Assembly (NCBI RefSeq): GCF_900114645.1
Contig: NZ_FOTR01000004.1
Location: 248,001 to 312,000, forward strand
Direction of reading: 5' to 3'
DNA length: 64,000 nt
Source: Gracilibacillus orientalis
GTDB lineage: Bacteria > Bacillota > Bacilli > Bacillales > Amphibacillaceae
In this document: one piece after another, positions 52,388 through 61,581 of the stretch
Numbering within the stretch: the stretch's first letter is position 1
How the letters are laid out: every line of letters begins with the position of its first letter
Program-made: the position numbers and the translations under genes
Notes under the pieces: model-generated
What the model was told of the DNA's origin: nothing
What the model saw: the letters and a program-made list of their open reading frames with translations, nothing else
The model's database searches: none

Positions 52388-55030
52388 TTGCAAAAATTTG
52401 TTGTAATAGATGTGGAAACTACTGGGCAGTCAGCATCAAAAGGTGACCGAATTATTGAAATAGCCTTAGTAGTAATCGAAAACAACCAAATAACAAAACA
52501 GTATAATCAATTAATCAATCCAAAGCGACCCATCCCATCCTTTATTTCACAATTAACATCTATAACTGATAACGATGTGGAAGCAAAACCCGCTTTCGAT
52601 GAAGTCGTAGTCGAGTTTAAAGATTTACTGGATAATGCTATTTTAGTTGCACACAATGTACCCTTTGATTTAACTTTTTTAAATGAAGAGCTTGAGCGCG
52701 TAGGAGAAACCAAAATTCAACCTTATGTTGTCGATACAGTTGAACTAGCAAGGATATTATTACCAAAAGCACCCAGTTACAAACTAAATGAATTAGCTGA
52801 ATATTTAATGATTAGTCATAAAAATCCACATAGAGCAATATCTGACGCATTGGTAACAGCTGATTTGCTAATAATAATGATTAACAAATTACAGTACCTA
52901 CCGAAGAATGTCATACATCAAGTATTATCAATATCTGAACCATTACGTACAGACTTTGCTAAATTGTGTGAATCATTAGACCATAAAGCTATTCGGAAAG
53001 ATATAGAAAAATTTAGAGGTTTTTCTTTTAAGAAACAAGAAGAAACCAAGGATGTAGAAACAAGAATTCCATATGATTTCGCTGAATATCTAGATGAAAT
53101 GTACGGTGAGATTGGCAAACTAGCACAAGTCTATCCCCGCTACGAAAAACGAAGCGCACAAGTCTTCATTAGCGAGAAAATCTATGATCATTTTAGGATG
53201 AATGAACATGCCCTAATCGAAGCGGAAACAGGACTGGGGAAAACGATTGGATATTTAGTTCCAGCTGTTTATGAAGCACTAAATCAGCATCATAAAATAG
53301 TGATAAGCACTACTAATACGAACTTACAATCACAATTAATTGATCAGGATTTAGCCAAACTCGATTTGCCAGTGCGAACAGCGATTATTAAAGGTAAAAC
53401 ACATTATTTAAGTCTGCAAAATTTCGAACAATTTTTTCACGATGTAAATTATCAATCTTATCAAGATACATTATTAAAGGCTATGATTATAGTCTGGTTA
53501 ACGGAGACAACAACAGGCGATTTAGATGAAATACAGTTTCCAGTTGAGAAACACCCTGTTTTTTATCAAATTGTAGTGAATAATGGAAAAACAAATGAGA
53601 TTTGGAAGAACCATTGTTTTTATCAAAGAATGATAAATAAAGTATCTGATGCTTCGATAATTGTTACTAATCATTCTTTGTTAGCGATAGACATGTTAGC
53701 AGAAAAGCCCGTTCTTCCTGAGTATCAAAGGTTGATTATTGATGAAGCCCACCAACTAGAACAAAGGGCAACGAATTATCTTGGAGATTCTTTAAGCTAT
53801 TTTGAATTAACTCACTTTTATCAACAATTAGAAAAGAGTTATTCCAAAAGTATAACCTTTCAACAATATTTAGATTCGGTTAAGTATGAAACAGATATAT
53901 TATTCCGTCAATTATATCAATATGTCAAAGGGCAGAATAAAAAACAGAAAGCCGTGACTGATGTTGGACGCTTAAAAACTGTCTGGAATCATGATAAACC
54001 AATAGAACTTGTCGACAGCATTTATCGAACCATGATGGTGATAAAAGAATTAGCGCAGTTGTTCCAAGATGATACAACAGATGAAAAGGATCAAATCTTA
54101 CGTACACAAGAACTGCTTCGACAACTATTAATTGAAGATAAACAGGCGGCTATAACATGGTTGGAGATTGATCAACAAGGTGCAGAGAATGCTGTATTTA
54201 TTCAGCATGAACCATTTTCAGTTAAGCATACATTAAATGATTATTTATTTCGAAAAAAGGAATCCATTATATTAATCAGTGCTACATTAACCATGAACCA
54301 ATCATTCCATTATATAAAAGAAAGATTAGGGCTTGATACAGAGCGAACTAGAGAATATATCGTAGAACATTATTTTGATTATCGAAATAATGTACAGTTG
54401 ATGATACCTAATGATCTCCCTGCCATTCAATATCCTAATAATGACGATTTTATATTTGCTATTAACGAAGCAATCATTTCGATTGCTGAAAAAACGAATG
54501 GAAGAATGTTAGTACTGTTTACTTCATATGATATGTTGCGAAAAAGCTACTATATTTTGAAAGAAACAGATTTGTTAATGGATTATATGATTATTGGGCA
54601 AGGTGTTTCAACAGGTAGCAGGAATCGGTTAATTAAACAATTTCAAGCATTTGAGAAATCAATCCTTTTAGGAACGAATGCTTATTGGCAGGGCATTGAT
54701 ATACCCGGCAACGATTTGTCATGTTTAATCATTGTGAAGTTGCCTTTTCAGTCACCACAAGATCCTGTGTATATTAAAAAGGCAGATTATTTTAAATCCA
54801 AAGGGATGAATCCGTTTATGGAATTAGCATTACCACAAGCGGTATTGCAATTCAAACAAGGATTTGGCAGATTAATACGGAAAGATACAGATCATGGCAT
54901 GATATTTGTTTTTGATGAAAGAATCATGACAAAACGTTATGGTAAGACATTTACTCAATCCATACCAGAAATTCCTATTCACTATGAAAACATGCAAAAC
55001 TTACTAAATCGTGTAAGTAAATGGCTATGA
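52388..55030 (+). CDS. dinG: DinG-family 3'-5' exonuclease/helicase
   Basis: Large protein of 880 aa. The N-terminal DEDDh exonuclease domain (1-170) has VIDVETTG at 6-13, AHNVPFD and PHRAISDALVTADL. A superfamily 2 XPD-like helicase follows with EAETGLGKTIGY (Walker A, about 278-289) and IIDEAHQLE (about 451). The last motifs are in the FGRLIRKDTDHG region. The TTG at 52388 follows CGGGGA; earlier ATGs have no site. Like other Firmicute DinG proteins it lacks an obvious four-Cys iron-sulfur cluster. Preceded by a repeat islet. Confidence 0.93.
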   Translation: MQKFVVIDVETTGQSASKGDRIIEIALVVIENNQITKQYNQLINPKRPIPSFISQLTSITDNDVEAKPAFDEVVVEFKDLLDNAILVAHNVPFDLTFLNEELERVGETKIQPYVVDTVELARILLPKAPSYKLNELAEYLMISHKNPHRAISDALVTADLLIIMINKLQYLPKNVIHQVLSISEPLRTDFAKLCESLDHKAIRKDIEKFRGFSFKKQEETKDVETRIPYDFAEYLDEMYGEIGKLAQVYPRYEKRSAQVFISEKIYDHFRMNEHALIEAETGLGKTIGYLVPAVYEALNQHHKIVISTTNTNLQSQLIDQDLAKLDLPVRTAIIKGKTHYLSLQNFEQFFHDVNYQSYQDTLLKAMIIVWLTETTTGDLDEIQFPVEKHPVFYQIVVNNGKTNEIWKNHCFYQRMINKVSDASIIVTNHSLLAIDMLAEKPVLPEYQRLIIDEAHQLEQRATNYLGDSLSYFELTHFYQQLEKSYSKSITFQQYLDSVKYETDILFRQLYQYVKGQNKKQKAVTDVGRLKTVWNHDKPIELVDSIYRTMMVIKELAQLFQDDTTDEKDQILRTQELLRQLLIEDKQAAITWLEIDQQGAENAVFIQHEPFSVKHTLNDYLFRKKESIILISATLTMNQSFHYIKERLGLDTERTREYIVEHYFDYRNNVQLMIPNDLPAIQYPNNDDFIFAINEAIISIAEKTNGRMLVLFTSYDMLRKSYYILKETDLLMDYMIIGQGVSTGSRNRLIKQFQAFEKSILLGTNAYWQGIDIPGNDLSCLIIVKLPFQSPQDPVYIKKADYFKSKGMNPFMELALPQAVLQFKQGFGRLIRKDTDHGMIFVFDERIMTKRYGKTFTQSIPEIPIHYENMQNLLNRVSKWL

Positions 55031-55096
55031 TAAACTTCCGTATTTTGTGAAAACCTACATATATGAAAAATAACAAACAAAGAGGTAGGTTTCCTA

Positions 55097-55906
55097 ATGA
55101 AAATACGTTTGATCTGTTGCTTATTATTGTCGATGCTTATTAGCTCTCCGTTACTAGCTATACCTGATATACCGAAATTAAATAATGATGAATTAGACAT
55201 GATATTTTTTAATGTGCCTCATGGTGAAGCAAGTTTATTAACTAACCAACAAGGTCAACATATTTTAGTTAATACAGCTTCAAAAAGGAGTCAAAAAACG
55301 TTATACCAGCAATTAAGTAAATTGCAGGTGGACAAAATAGAAACCATTGTTATAACAAACCAATCAGAAGAATATACAGGTAACTTATTATATTTTTTAG
55401 AACATTATCAAGTCGAAAAGTTAATCATTCCTTCGAACATGAATGTTGAATTTTTAGAGGATGTTGACGTAGAAACATGGAAGCTTAATGAGGATTTTGT
55501 TCTTTGGGAAGATGTAAATATCCGAACGTTGGATGAAACAAAAGATGGAGATATTTCCTTTTTAATGCAATATGGCAAAGAATCCATATTATTTTTAAAT
55601 GACAAAGAAACGGCAATTGAAGAAAAATTAATTCAGCAGACAGGGGATGTAGATATATTAAAGGTAGCAGCTTTCGGTAGTGGACACTCACCATCGCAAA
55701 GCTTTCTGGAACATATTGATCCTTATATGAGTATTATTTTTCCGAGTCAAACTCATAAGATCAATGAATCATTAATTGAGCGATTAAACGCAACTTGGAT
55801 TGATGTCTACTTTTTGAAGCAGTCTGGTACCGTATTTGTACGTTTAAATAAGGATGATTACGAAATTCTCACGGAAAATAGTTCAATCAGCCTTTTATAT
55901 TCTTAA
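55097..55906 (+). CDS. Secreted metallo-beta-lactamase-fold protein with degenerate active site
   Basis: Protein of 269 aa with a signal peptide (about 1-22) and a ComEC/Rec2-type MBL fold. The core strand DMIFFNVPHGEASLL corresponds to the usual D-V-G-Q-G-D-A. The catalytic TH-D-D-H-G-G segment reads VITNQSEEYTGN, the ID-T-G strand reads VNTAS, and the HHGS region reads AAFGSGHS. All metal ligands are thus replaced, so it is probably not a hydrolase. It follows dinG by about 65 bp with its own AGAGGTAGG site. No counterpart is known to me at this position in B. subtilis. Confidence 0.65.
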   Translation: MKIRLICCLLLSMLISSPLLAIPDIPKLNNDELDMIFFNVPHGEASLLTNQQGQHILVNTASKRSQKTLYQQLSKLQVDKIETIVITNQSEEYTGNLLYFLEHYQVEKLIIPSNMNVEFLEDVDVETWKLNEDFVLWEDVNIRTLDETKDGDISFLMQYGKESILFLNDKETAIEEKLIQQTGDVDILKVAAFGSGHSPSQSFLEHIDPYMSIIFPSQTHKINESLIERLNATWIDVYFLKQSGTVFVRLNKDDYEILTENSSISLLYS

Positions 55907-56050
55907 ATGACCATATATATTTTAAAATCGACCATGTTTTCAGTTGAAAAATTAATCAAAGTCTATCAAAATAAATAGAGAAATGTCTTTTTAACAGCAT
56001 AGAAAGAAATTATTGCTTTCACTATGTTATATTTGATGGAGGTGTCTTAA

Positions 56051-56227
56051 ATAAACCATTCAAAAATTACTACACTGTCTACTGTTCAACTAACGTATAC
56101 GGAAGATTTGTACAAAATTGTCGACAGTTTAAATCGAACATTGAAAGAAGATGATCTTATGTTTGGATTAACATTAAGTGAGGATAATGATGAAAAAGCA
56201 ATTTTTACTATATACCGGACTCAATAA
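56051..56227 (+). CDS. ypmA: YpmA family protein (DUF4264), apparently with an ATA start codon
   Basis: Frame of 58 codons reading KITTLSTVQLTYTEDLYKIV and later LMFGLTLSEDN...IFTIYRTQ, the clear YpmA/DUF4264 pattern. A stop lies at 56048-56050, and the frame has no ATG, GTG or TTG early enough. GGAGGTG at 56038-56044 is six bases before ATA at 56051, so translation probably starts there; ATT at 56066 is too far. The 3' end overlaps ypmB by 38 bp. Small soluble protein, function unknown; order ypmA-ypmB-aspB matches B. subtilis. Confidence 0.8.
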   Translation: MNHSKITTLSTVQLTYTEDLYKIVDSLNRTLKEDDLMFGLTLSEDNDEKAIFTIYRTQ

Positions 56228-56717
56228 AATATGGATTTTCGTGTCATTAAGCATTATCGTCTTATTGATTGTTTTGTACTATTTCTTTTCGCTTTACCAA
56301 GACGTTATGAGTAATAAAACAGATAACTTTGACGAAATGCAAACTTTAGCAATGGAAAACACTTCACTTGATGTGATACATAGCATTGAACGATATCATG
56401 CCGATAAATTATACTATGTGTTAGATGGTGAAACGAACAATAACCAACCATCTTTAGTATATATGTATCAATCGGAAGAGGAATGGGAATTCGACACTTA
56501 TGATAAAGAACCACTTTACTCTGAAGATATTCTGTTATCAGAATGGCATGACCGATGTACATCTTGTGAATTTTTAGGTTCTACAGTTGGATTAGCTAAT
56601 GGTGATCCAATTCTCGAGATTAAATACGTTGATACGTCAGATAGACTGGTGTATGAACATGTATTACTAGAGGATAAATCACATTATCAATTAACTTTAA
56701 ACCCATCATTTCAATAA
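56190..56717 (+). CDS. ypmB: YpmB family membrane protein (DUF5590)
   Basis: Protein of 175 aa with one N-terminal membrane helix (about 11-34) and an outer alpha/beta domain of the PepSY-like DUF5590 type. The ATG at 56190 follows GTGAGGA. It overlaps ypmA and is followed after 20 bp by aspB. Function unknown; probably an extracytoplasmic accessory protein. Confidence 0.82.
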   Translation: MKKQFLLYTGLNKIWIFVSLSIIVLLIVLYYFFSLYQDVMSNKTDNFDEMQTLAMENTSLDVIHSIERYHADKLYYVLDGETNNNQPSLVYMYQSEEEWEFDTYDKEPLYSEDILLSEWHDRCTSCEFLGSTVGLANGDPILEIKYVDTSDRLVYEHVLLEDKSHYQLTLNPSFQ

Positions 56718-56737
56718 TAGAAAGGTGATTAAAAAGT

Positions 56738-57919
56738 ATGGAATTAGCAAACAGAGTACAAACATTAACCCCATCATCAACGCTTGCGATTACAGCAAAA
56801 GCTAAAGAGTTAAGACAAGCTGGCCATGATGTTATTGGTTTAGGTGCAGGAGAACCTGATTATAATACACCTAAACATATTTTAGAAGCAGCATCTAAAG
56901 CAATGTATGATGGTTTTACTAAATATACACCTGCTGGAGGAACTGTTGAATTAAAGCAGGCAATTCAGTCAAAAATGAAACAAGATCAAGGATTAGATTA
57001 TGATCTTGACCAAATCATTGTAACAATTGGCGCAAAACATGCACTCTACACTTTGTTTCAAGTGCTGCTGAATAAAGAGGATGAAGTGATTGTTCCAGCT
57101 CCTTACTGGGTAAGCTATCCTGAACAGATTAAATTAGCTGAAGGTAAACCAGTATTTGTTGATGCACAAGAAAAAAATGAATTTAAATTAACACCAGAAC
57201 AATTAGAAAATGCCATCACAGAAAAAACGAGAGCTGTTATTATCAATTCACCTAGCAATCCTACAGGTGTTATGTATGAAAAAGAAGAATTAGAAGCTTT
57301 GGGAAAAGTATGTCTCAAACATAATATTTTAATCGTTTCAGATGAAATTTATGAAAAGTTGACGTATACATCAACAGAACATATTTCTCTCGCAGAGCTT
57401 TCTTCAGCATTTAAAGAACAAACTGTTATTATCAATGGCGTTTCAAAGTCACATTCCATGACTGGATGGAGAATTGGATATGCGGTGGGTAATAAAGCAA
57501 TTATTAAAGCGATGTCGAATTTAGCGTCACATTCAACTTCCAATCCTACTTCCATTGCGCAAGTAGCAGCACAAGCAGCTTATAATGGCTCACAACAACC
57601 GGTAAGTGACATGAGAGAAGCGTTTAGTGAACGATTAGAAAAATTATATGAATGGTTAGTCGCTATTCCAGGAATTGAATGTGTAAAACCAAAAGGTGCT
57701 TTTTATCTCTTCCCAAATGTGAAAAAAGCTGTTGAAATGAATGGATTTGATACAGTAGACGAATGGGTTACTGCTTTATTAGAAGAAGAAAAAGTAGCGT
57801 TAGTTCCAGGTTCCGGATTTGGTGCACCAAATAATGTTCGTCTTTCCTATGCTATTTCATTAGAGCAACTAGAAGAAGCAGCAAGACGAATTAAACGATT
57901 TATTGAAAATCATCAATAA
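56738..57919 (+). CDS. aspB: Aspartate aminotransferase
   Basis: PLP enzyme of 393 aa, the same length as in B. subtilis, of aminotransferase class I (subgroup Ib). [26 protein letters not shown] and the PLP lysine Lys237 in [16 protein letters not shown] are visible. It interconverts aspartate and oxaloacetate. Ribosome site AAAGGTG; asnS follows after 26 bp, linking aspartate and asparagine use. Confidence 0.96.
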   Translation: MELANRVQTLTPSSTLAITAKAKELRQAGHDVIGLGAGEPDYNTPKHILEAASKAMYDGFTKYTPAGGTVELKQAIQSKMKQDQGLDYDLDQIIVTIGAKHALYTLFQVLLNKEDEVIVPAPYWVSYPEQIKLAEGKPVFVDAQEKNEFKLTPEQLENAITEKTRAVIINSPSNPTGVMYEKEELEALGKVCLKHNILIVSDEIYEKLTYTSTEHISLAELSSAFKEQTVIINGVSKSHSMTGWRIGYAVGNKAIIKAMSNLASHSTSNPTSIAQVAAQAAYNGSQQPVSDMREAFSERLEKLYEWLVAIPGIECVKPKGAFYLFPNVKKAVEMNGFDTVDEWVTALLEEEKVALVPGSGFGAPNNVRLSYAISLEQLEEAARRIKRFIENHQ

Positions 57920-57945
57920 GTACGAACGATAGTGGAGGAAATATT

Positions 57946-59238
57946 ATGAAAACAACAATTAATCAGGTAGCAAAATATCTCAATCAAGAGGTAACAATAG
58001 GTGTATGGCTTGCCAACAAACGGTCCAGTGGTAAAATTGCCTTTTTGCAACTACGTGATGGAACAGGCTTCATCCAGGGTGTCGTAGTAAAAGCAGAAGT
58101 ATCAGAAGAAACATTTCAAATGGCGAAGTCGCTCACACAGGAGTCATCTTTGTACGTAACTGGAACGATTGTCGAGGATACTCGATCACCGTTTGGCTAT
58201 GAAATGCAATTGAAAGAAATCGAAGTAATCCATGAAGCAACGGATTATCCGATTACACCGAAAGAACATGGTACGGAATTTTTAATGGATCACCGGCACT
58301 TATGGTTACGATCCAAAAAGCAACATGCCATTATGCAAATAAGAAATCAAATAATTCAAGCTACGTATCAGTTTTTTCAAAAAGAAGGATTTGTTAAAGT
58401 AGATCCACCAATTTTAACTGGTTCTGCTGCCGAAGGTACTACTGAGCTATTCCATACCAAGTACTTTGATGAAGAAGCCTATTTATCACAAAGTGGTCAA
58501 TTACATATGGAAGCAGCTGCTATGGCACTCGGACGTGTATTTTCATTCGGTCCAACATTTAGAGCCGAGAAATCTAAAACGAGAAGACACTTAATCGAAT
58601 TTTGGATGATTGAACCGGAAATGGCTTTTGTTACACATGAAGAGAGCTTAGAAATACAGGAAAATTATGTGCAATTTATTATGGAATCCGTGTTAGAACA
58701 TTGTACATTAGAACTTAAAATACTGGAAAGAAATGTGGAAACTTTAGAAAAAATCAAAGCACCGTTTCCACGGATCACATATGATAAAGCTATTGATATG
58801 TTAAAGGAAAAAGGATTTTCAGATGTTGAATGGGGAGAAGATTTTGGTGCTCCTCACGAAACAGCAATTGCTGAAAGCTTTGATCAGCCGGTGTTTATTA
58901 CACATTATCCAAAAGATATTAAAGCCTTTTATATGAAACCTGATCCTGATCGTGACGATGTTGTGTTATGTGCTGACTTAATTGCACCAGAAGGTTATGG
59001 TGAAATCATTGGTGGCTCTGCTAGAATTGATGATTTATCGTTAATGGAACAGCGATATGAGGAGCATAACTTATCAGGTGACGCTTATCAGTGGTATCTA
59101 GATTTGCGCAAGTACGGTAGTGTACCACATGCAGGATTCGGTTTAGGATTAGAACGAACTGTTGCCTGGATTAGCGGTGTTGAACACGTTAGAGAAACCA
59201 TACCGTTCCCAAGACTATTAAACCGCTTATACCCATAA
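57946..59238 (+). CDS. asnS: Asparaginyl-tRNA synthetase
   Basis: Class IIb synthetase of 430 aa. The N-terminal OB-fold anticodon domain (1-100) is followed by motif 2 ([21 protein letters not shown]) and motif 3 ([15 protein letters not shown]). The length matches B. subtilis AsnS. No T-box leader is visible upstream. A terminator follows. Confidence 0.97.
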   Translation: MKTTINQVAKYLNQEVTIGVWLANKRSSGKIAFLQLRDGTGFIQGVVVKAEVSEETFQMAKSLTQESSLYVTGTIVEDTRSPFGYEMQLKEIEVIHEATDYPITPKEHGTEFLMDHRHLWLRSKKQHAIMQIRNQIIQATYQFFQKEGFVKVDPPILTGSAAEGTTELFHTKYFDEEAYLSQSGQLHMEAAAMALGRVFSFGPTFRAEKSKTRRHLIEFWMIEPEMAFVTHEESLEIQENYVQFIMESVLEHCTLELKILERNVETLEKIKAPFPRITYDKAIDMLKEKGFSDVEWGEDFGAPHETAIAESFDQPVFITHYPKDIKAFYMKPDPDRDDVVLCADLIAPEGYGEIIGGSARIDDLSLMEQRYEEHNLSGDAYQWYLDLRKYGSVPHAGFGLGLERTVAWISGVEHVRETIPFPRLLNRLYP

Positions 59239-59241
59239 GTA

Positions 59242-59284
59242 ATGATAATCCTTTGCAAAGCATGCAAAGGATTATCTATTTTAA
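59242..59284 (+). terminator. Terminator after asnS
   Basis: GATAATCCTTTGCA (59244-59257) and TGCAAAGGATTATC (59263-59276) form a perfect 14-bp stem, followed by TATTTTA. Confidence 0.85.
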
Positions 59285-59398
59285 AATGAAAGAAAGATAT
59301 ATTAAAATCAACACAAAAACCAAATACTACGCAGTAACTCTATAAAGGACTTGCTTCTTACCATTCTTTCTTGTAGAGATTGTTATGTCACCGCTACG

Positions 59399-59511
59399 GC
59401 AGAATACTTCGCTTTCCGTGGGCACGGCTTCAGCTAACTTGGTAAAGAAAATCACTTTACCAAGTGGATCTTCAGCCCGTGCTGTTCCCACAGGAGTCTG
59501 CGTATTCTGCC
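59399..59511 (-). repeat. Palindromic repeat unit C
   Basis: Bounded by GGCAGAATAC (59399-59408) and GTATTCTGCC (59502-59511), a perfect inverted pair. The apical stem is 59437-59447 with 59455-59465, 11 bp with no mismatch. Reverse orientation relative to the unit at 59944. Confidence 0.8.
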
Positions 59512-59608
59512 TACGCTGGTAAGGATTTACTGATGATTGAAAGGATAACATCCATGGAATATACATTTTTAGGTATTTCTTCTCACTTCATAAAAAAACT
59601 ACTCTAAG

Positions 59609-59848
59609 CTGCGGAAAAATGCGAGACTCCTGTGGGAAAGGAACAGTCTGAAGACCCCGTGATGCGCCTGTGTCTCCTAGTAACGCTTCGTAGTATGCTT
59701 CCTCGGCGCAAGGGAACAAAGAAGTTATTCAAGTAGTCCCCTGGCGCTGAAGCCTTCCCCGACGGCATAGAAAACACTACGAAAGTGATCTTTGCTTGAG
59801 TAGATGTTGCACTTGTGCCCTTGGTGAAAGCGAGTGTTTTTTCCGCAG
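59609..59848 (+). repeat. Larger palindromic block E
   Basis: Bounded by CTGCGGAAAAA (59609-59619) and TTTTTCCGCAG (59838-59848), perfect inverted 11-mers. The left part (GAGACTCCTGTGGGAA, GAAGACCCCG) resembles the 114-nt unit; the centre carries unrelated sequence with its own weak inner stem. It may be a unit with an insertion. Confidence 0.65.
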
Positions 59849-59943
59849 TTTAGTATGTATTTCTTATCATGCAGGAAGAAATTCATAGAATATCATTCCA
59901 TAAGTTCTCTTCTTTCGATAAACAGAACACTACGCAAAGCGGA

Positions 59944-60057
59944 GGCAGAATACGCAGACTCCTACGGGAACAGCGCGAGCCGAAGACCCCGCAAGAAAAC
60001 GTACTTGGTTTTCTGAGGAGGCTAAGGCCGTGCCCGTGGAAAGCGAAGTATTCTGCC
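59944..60057 (+). repeat. Palindromic repeat unit D (114 nt)
   Basis: Bounded by GGCAGAATAC and GTATTCTGCC. Colinear with 4884-4997 without gaps. Apical stem AGAAAAC/GTTTTCT replaces GGAAAGC/GCTTTCC through two paired changes, and ACGGG/CCCGT replaces ATGGG/CCCAT. Confidence 0.8.
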
Positions 60058-60214
60058 GAAGCGTTTCCCAGCACTCACCATCAACAAGGTGGAAGAGCAA
60101 ATCTACGCAATAAGTTATTGCGCAGTATGTATCTACTGCGAATTAAATGGTATACAGGATAGGGTCTTTTTTCTAATTTAATGTTATCATATTGATTGAA
60201 GGTGGTTTTAAACG

Positions 60215-60889
60215 ATGAAACAAAATATACAATTCATTTTACATGATCAAATAAATTTTCCTGCTTTATTAATAGAAAAATTTGCTGCTTTGGGTCTGAA
60301 TGAGACGCAATTAGCCATTATTATGCAAATTTATACTGCGCAAAGAAAAGGGAACAACTTTCCTACACCTGAAGAAATCTCGCAACATTTAACAATCTCA
60401 AATGAAGTCTGTACCAATTTATTGCGACAGCTTATTCAAAAGGATTATTTGTCGATTGAAGAAGATAAGGAAGACAATCAAATGATAAAAGAAGCCTATT
60501 CATTAGATCCATTATGGAAAAAACTTTATACGGTTGATCAAAAGGTCGAAAAAGTTGATAATAAAGTCGGAGAAGTTTTTCAGAAATTCGAACGTGAATT
60601 TGGCAGACCATTATCACCTTTCGAAATCGAAATGATCAATAATTGGTTAGACGAAGATAACCATGATATTAGTCTTATATATACTGCTTTAAGAGAAGCA
60701 GTATTGATGGGGAAAATTAATTTTAAATATATTGACCGTATCTTAATAGAATGGCAAAAAAAGGGGATAAAATCTTCCCAACAAGCACAACAATCAAGTA
60801 AATCATTTCATACTAATCAGCAAAGCACATCAGCTAAGAAAGAACATCCTTATGATAAATCTTTATATTATAATTGGTTAGAAGAGTAG
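60215..60889 (+). CDS. dnaD: DNA replication initiation protein DnaD
   Basis: Primosomal protein of 224 aa that loads with DnaB and DnaI at oriC and at restart sites. N-terminal winged-helix domain (1-95) and a C-terminal DnaD domain (about 118-190) with KFEREFGRPLSPFEIEMINNW and the YxxxIxxxW motif in FKYIDRILIEW. A Gln/Ser-rich tail follows. Ribosome site AAGGTGG. nth follows after 9 bp. Confidence 0.95.
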   Translation: MKQNIQFILHDQINFPALLIEKFAALGLNETQLAIIMQIYTAQRKGNNFPTPEEISQHLTISNEVCTNLLRQLIQKDYLSIEEDKEDNQMIKEAYSLDPLWKKLYTVDQKVEKVDNKVGEVFQKFEREFGRPLSPFEIEMINNWLDEDNHDISLIYTALREAVLMGKINFKYIDRILIEWQKKGIKSSQQAQQSSKSFHTNQQSTSAKKEHPYDKSLYYNWLEE

Positions 60890-60898
60890 GGGAGAGCA

Positions 60899-61555
60899 AT
60901 GTTAACAAAAAAAGAAATAAATGTTGTTTTGGATAAGATCGAAGAAATGTTTCCAGATGCAGAATGTGAATTAATTCATGATAATCCTTTTGAGTTATTA
61001 ATAGCTGTTGTTTTATCTGCACAATGTACTGATGCATTAGTGAATAAAGTGACAAAAGATCTTTTTAAAAAATATAAGTCACCTGAAGATTATTTAAATG
61101 TACCTTTAGAGGAATTGCAGCAAGATATTCGTTCGATCGGTCTATATCGTAATAAATCAAAGAATATCCGAAAACTTTGTGCAACTTTAATTGAAGAATA
61201 TGATGGGGTAGTTCCTGATACGAAGCAAGAATTAGAAAACCTTGCAGGTGTAGGTCGTAAAACTGCAAATGTGGTCGCTTCAGTTGCATTTGGTGAGCCT
61301 GCCATTGCAGTGGATACCCACGTTGAAAGAGTTTCAAAACGATTAGGTATATGCCGCTGGAAGGATAGTGTTTTAGAAGTTGAAAAAACACTAATGAGGA
61401 AAATTCCCAAAGAAGAATGGAGTAACACACATCATCGGTTAATTTTTTTTGGACGTTATCATTGTAAGGCGAAAAGCCCACAGTGTGAAATTTGTCCTCT
61501 TCTTGACCTTTGTCGAGAAGGGCAAAAGAGAATGCGAAAAAGCAGCAAGGTATAA
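60899..61555 (+). CDS. nth: Endonuclease III (DNA glycosylase/AP lyase)
   Basis: Base-excision repair enzyme of 218 aa removing oxidised pyrimidines. The helix-hairpin-helix LAGVGRKTANVV carries the catalytic Lys, and VDTHVERVSKRLG the catalytic Asp. The [4Fe-4S] motif near the C-terminus is C-x6-C-x2-C-x5-C (CKAKSPQCEICPLLDLC). In B. subtilis ypoC lies between nth and ponA; here it is absent. A bidirectional terminator overlaps the stop. Confidence 0.96.
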   Translation: MLTKKEINVVLDKIEEMFPDAECELIHDNPFELLIAVVLSAQCTDALVNKVTKDLFKKYKSPEDYLNVPLEELQQDIRSIGLYRNKSKNIRKLCATLIEEYDGVVPDTKQELENLAGVGRKTANVVASVAFGEPAIAVDTHVERVSKRLGICRWKDSVLEVEKTLMRKIPKEEWSNTHHRLIFFGRYHCKAKSPQCEICPLLDLCREGQKRMRKSSKV

Positions 61556-61578
61556 GAAATACCTTGCTGCTTTTTTTA
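61538..61578. terminator. Bidirectional terminator between convergent nth and ponA
   Basis: AGCAGCAAGGTAT (61541-61553) and ATACCTTGCTGCT (61559-61571) form a perfect stem with T-runs on both strands. Confidence 0.93.
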
Positions 61579-61581
61579 ATT

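Larger units (their letters stand above)
59324..60128 (+). repeat. Composite non-coding repeat islet with inverted ends
   Basis: Fills the gap between asnS and dnaD. Ends are ATACTACGCAGTAAC (59324-59338) and GTTATTGCGCAGTAT (60114-60128), inverted with two mismatches. Inside, in order, are a reverse palindromic unit (59399-59511), a larger palindromic block (59609-59848) and a forward unit (59944-60057). The reverse-unit, spacer, forward-unit layout repeats that at 4473-5057. Open frames inside are not genes. Confidence 0.75.

Noticed and set aside
59869-60162. Frame of 97 codons between asnS and dnaD
   Set aside because: It is a translation of the repeat unit at 59944-60057, with no ribosome site.
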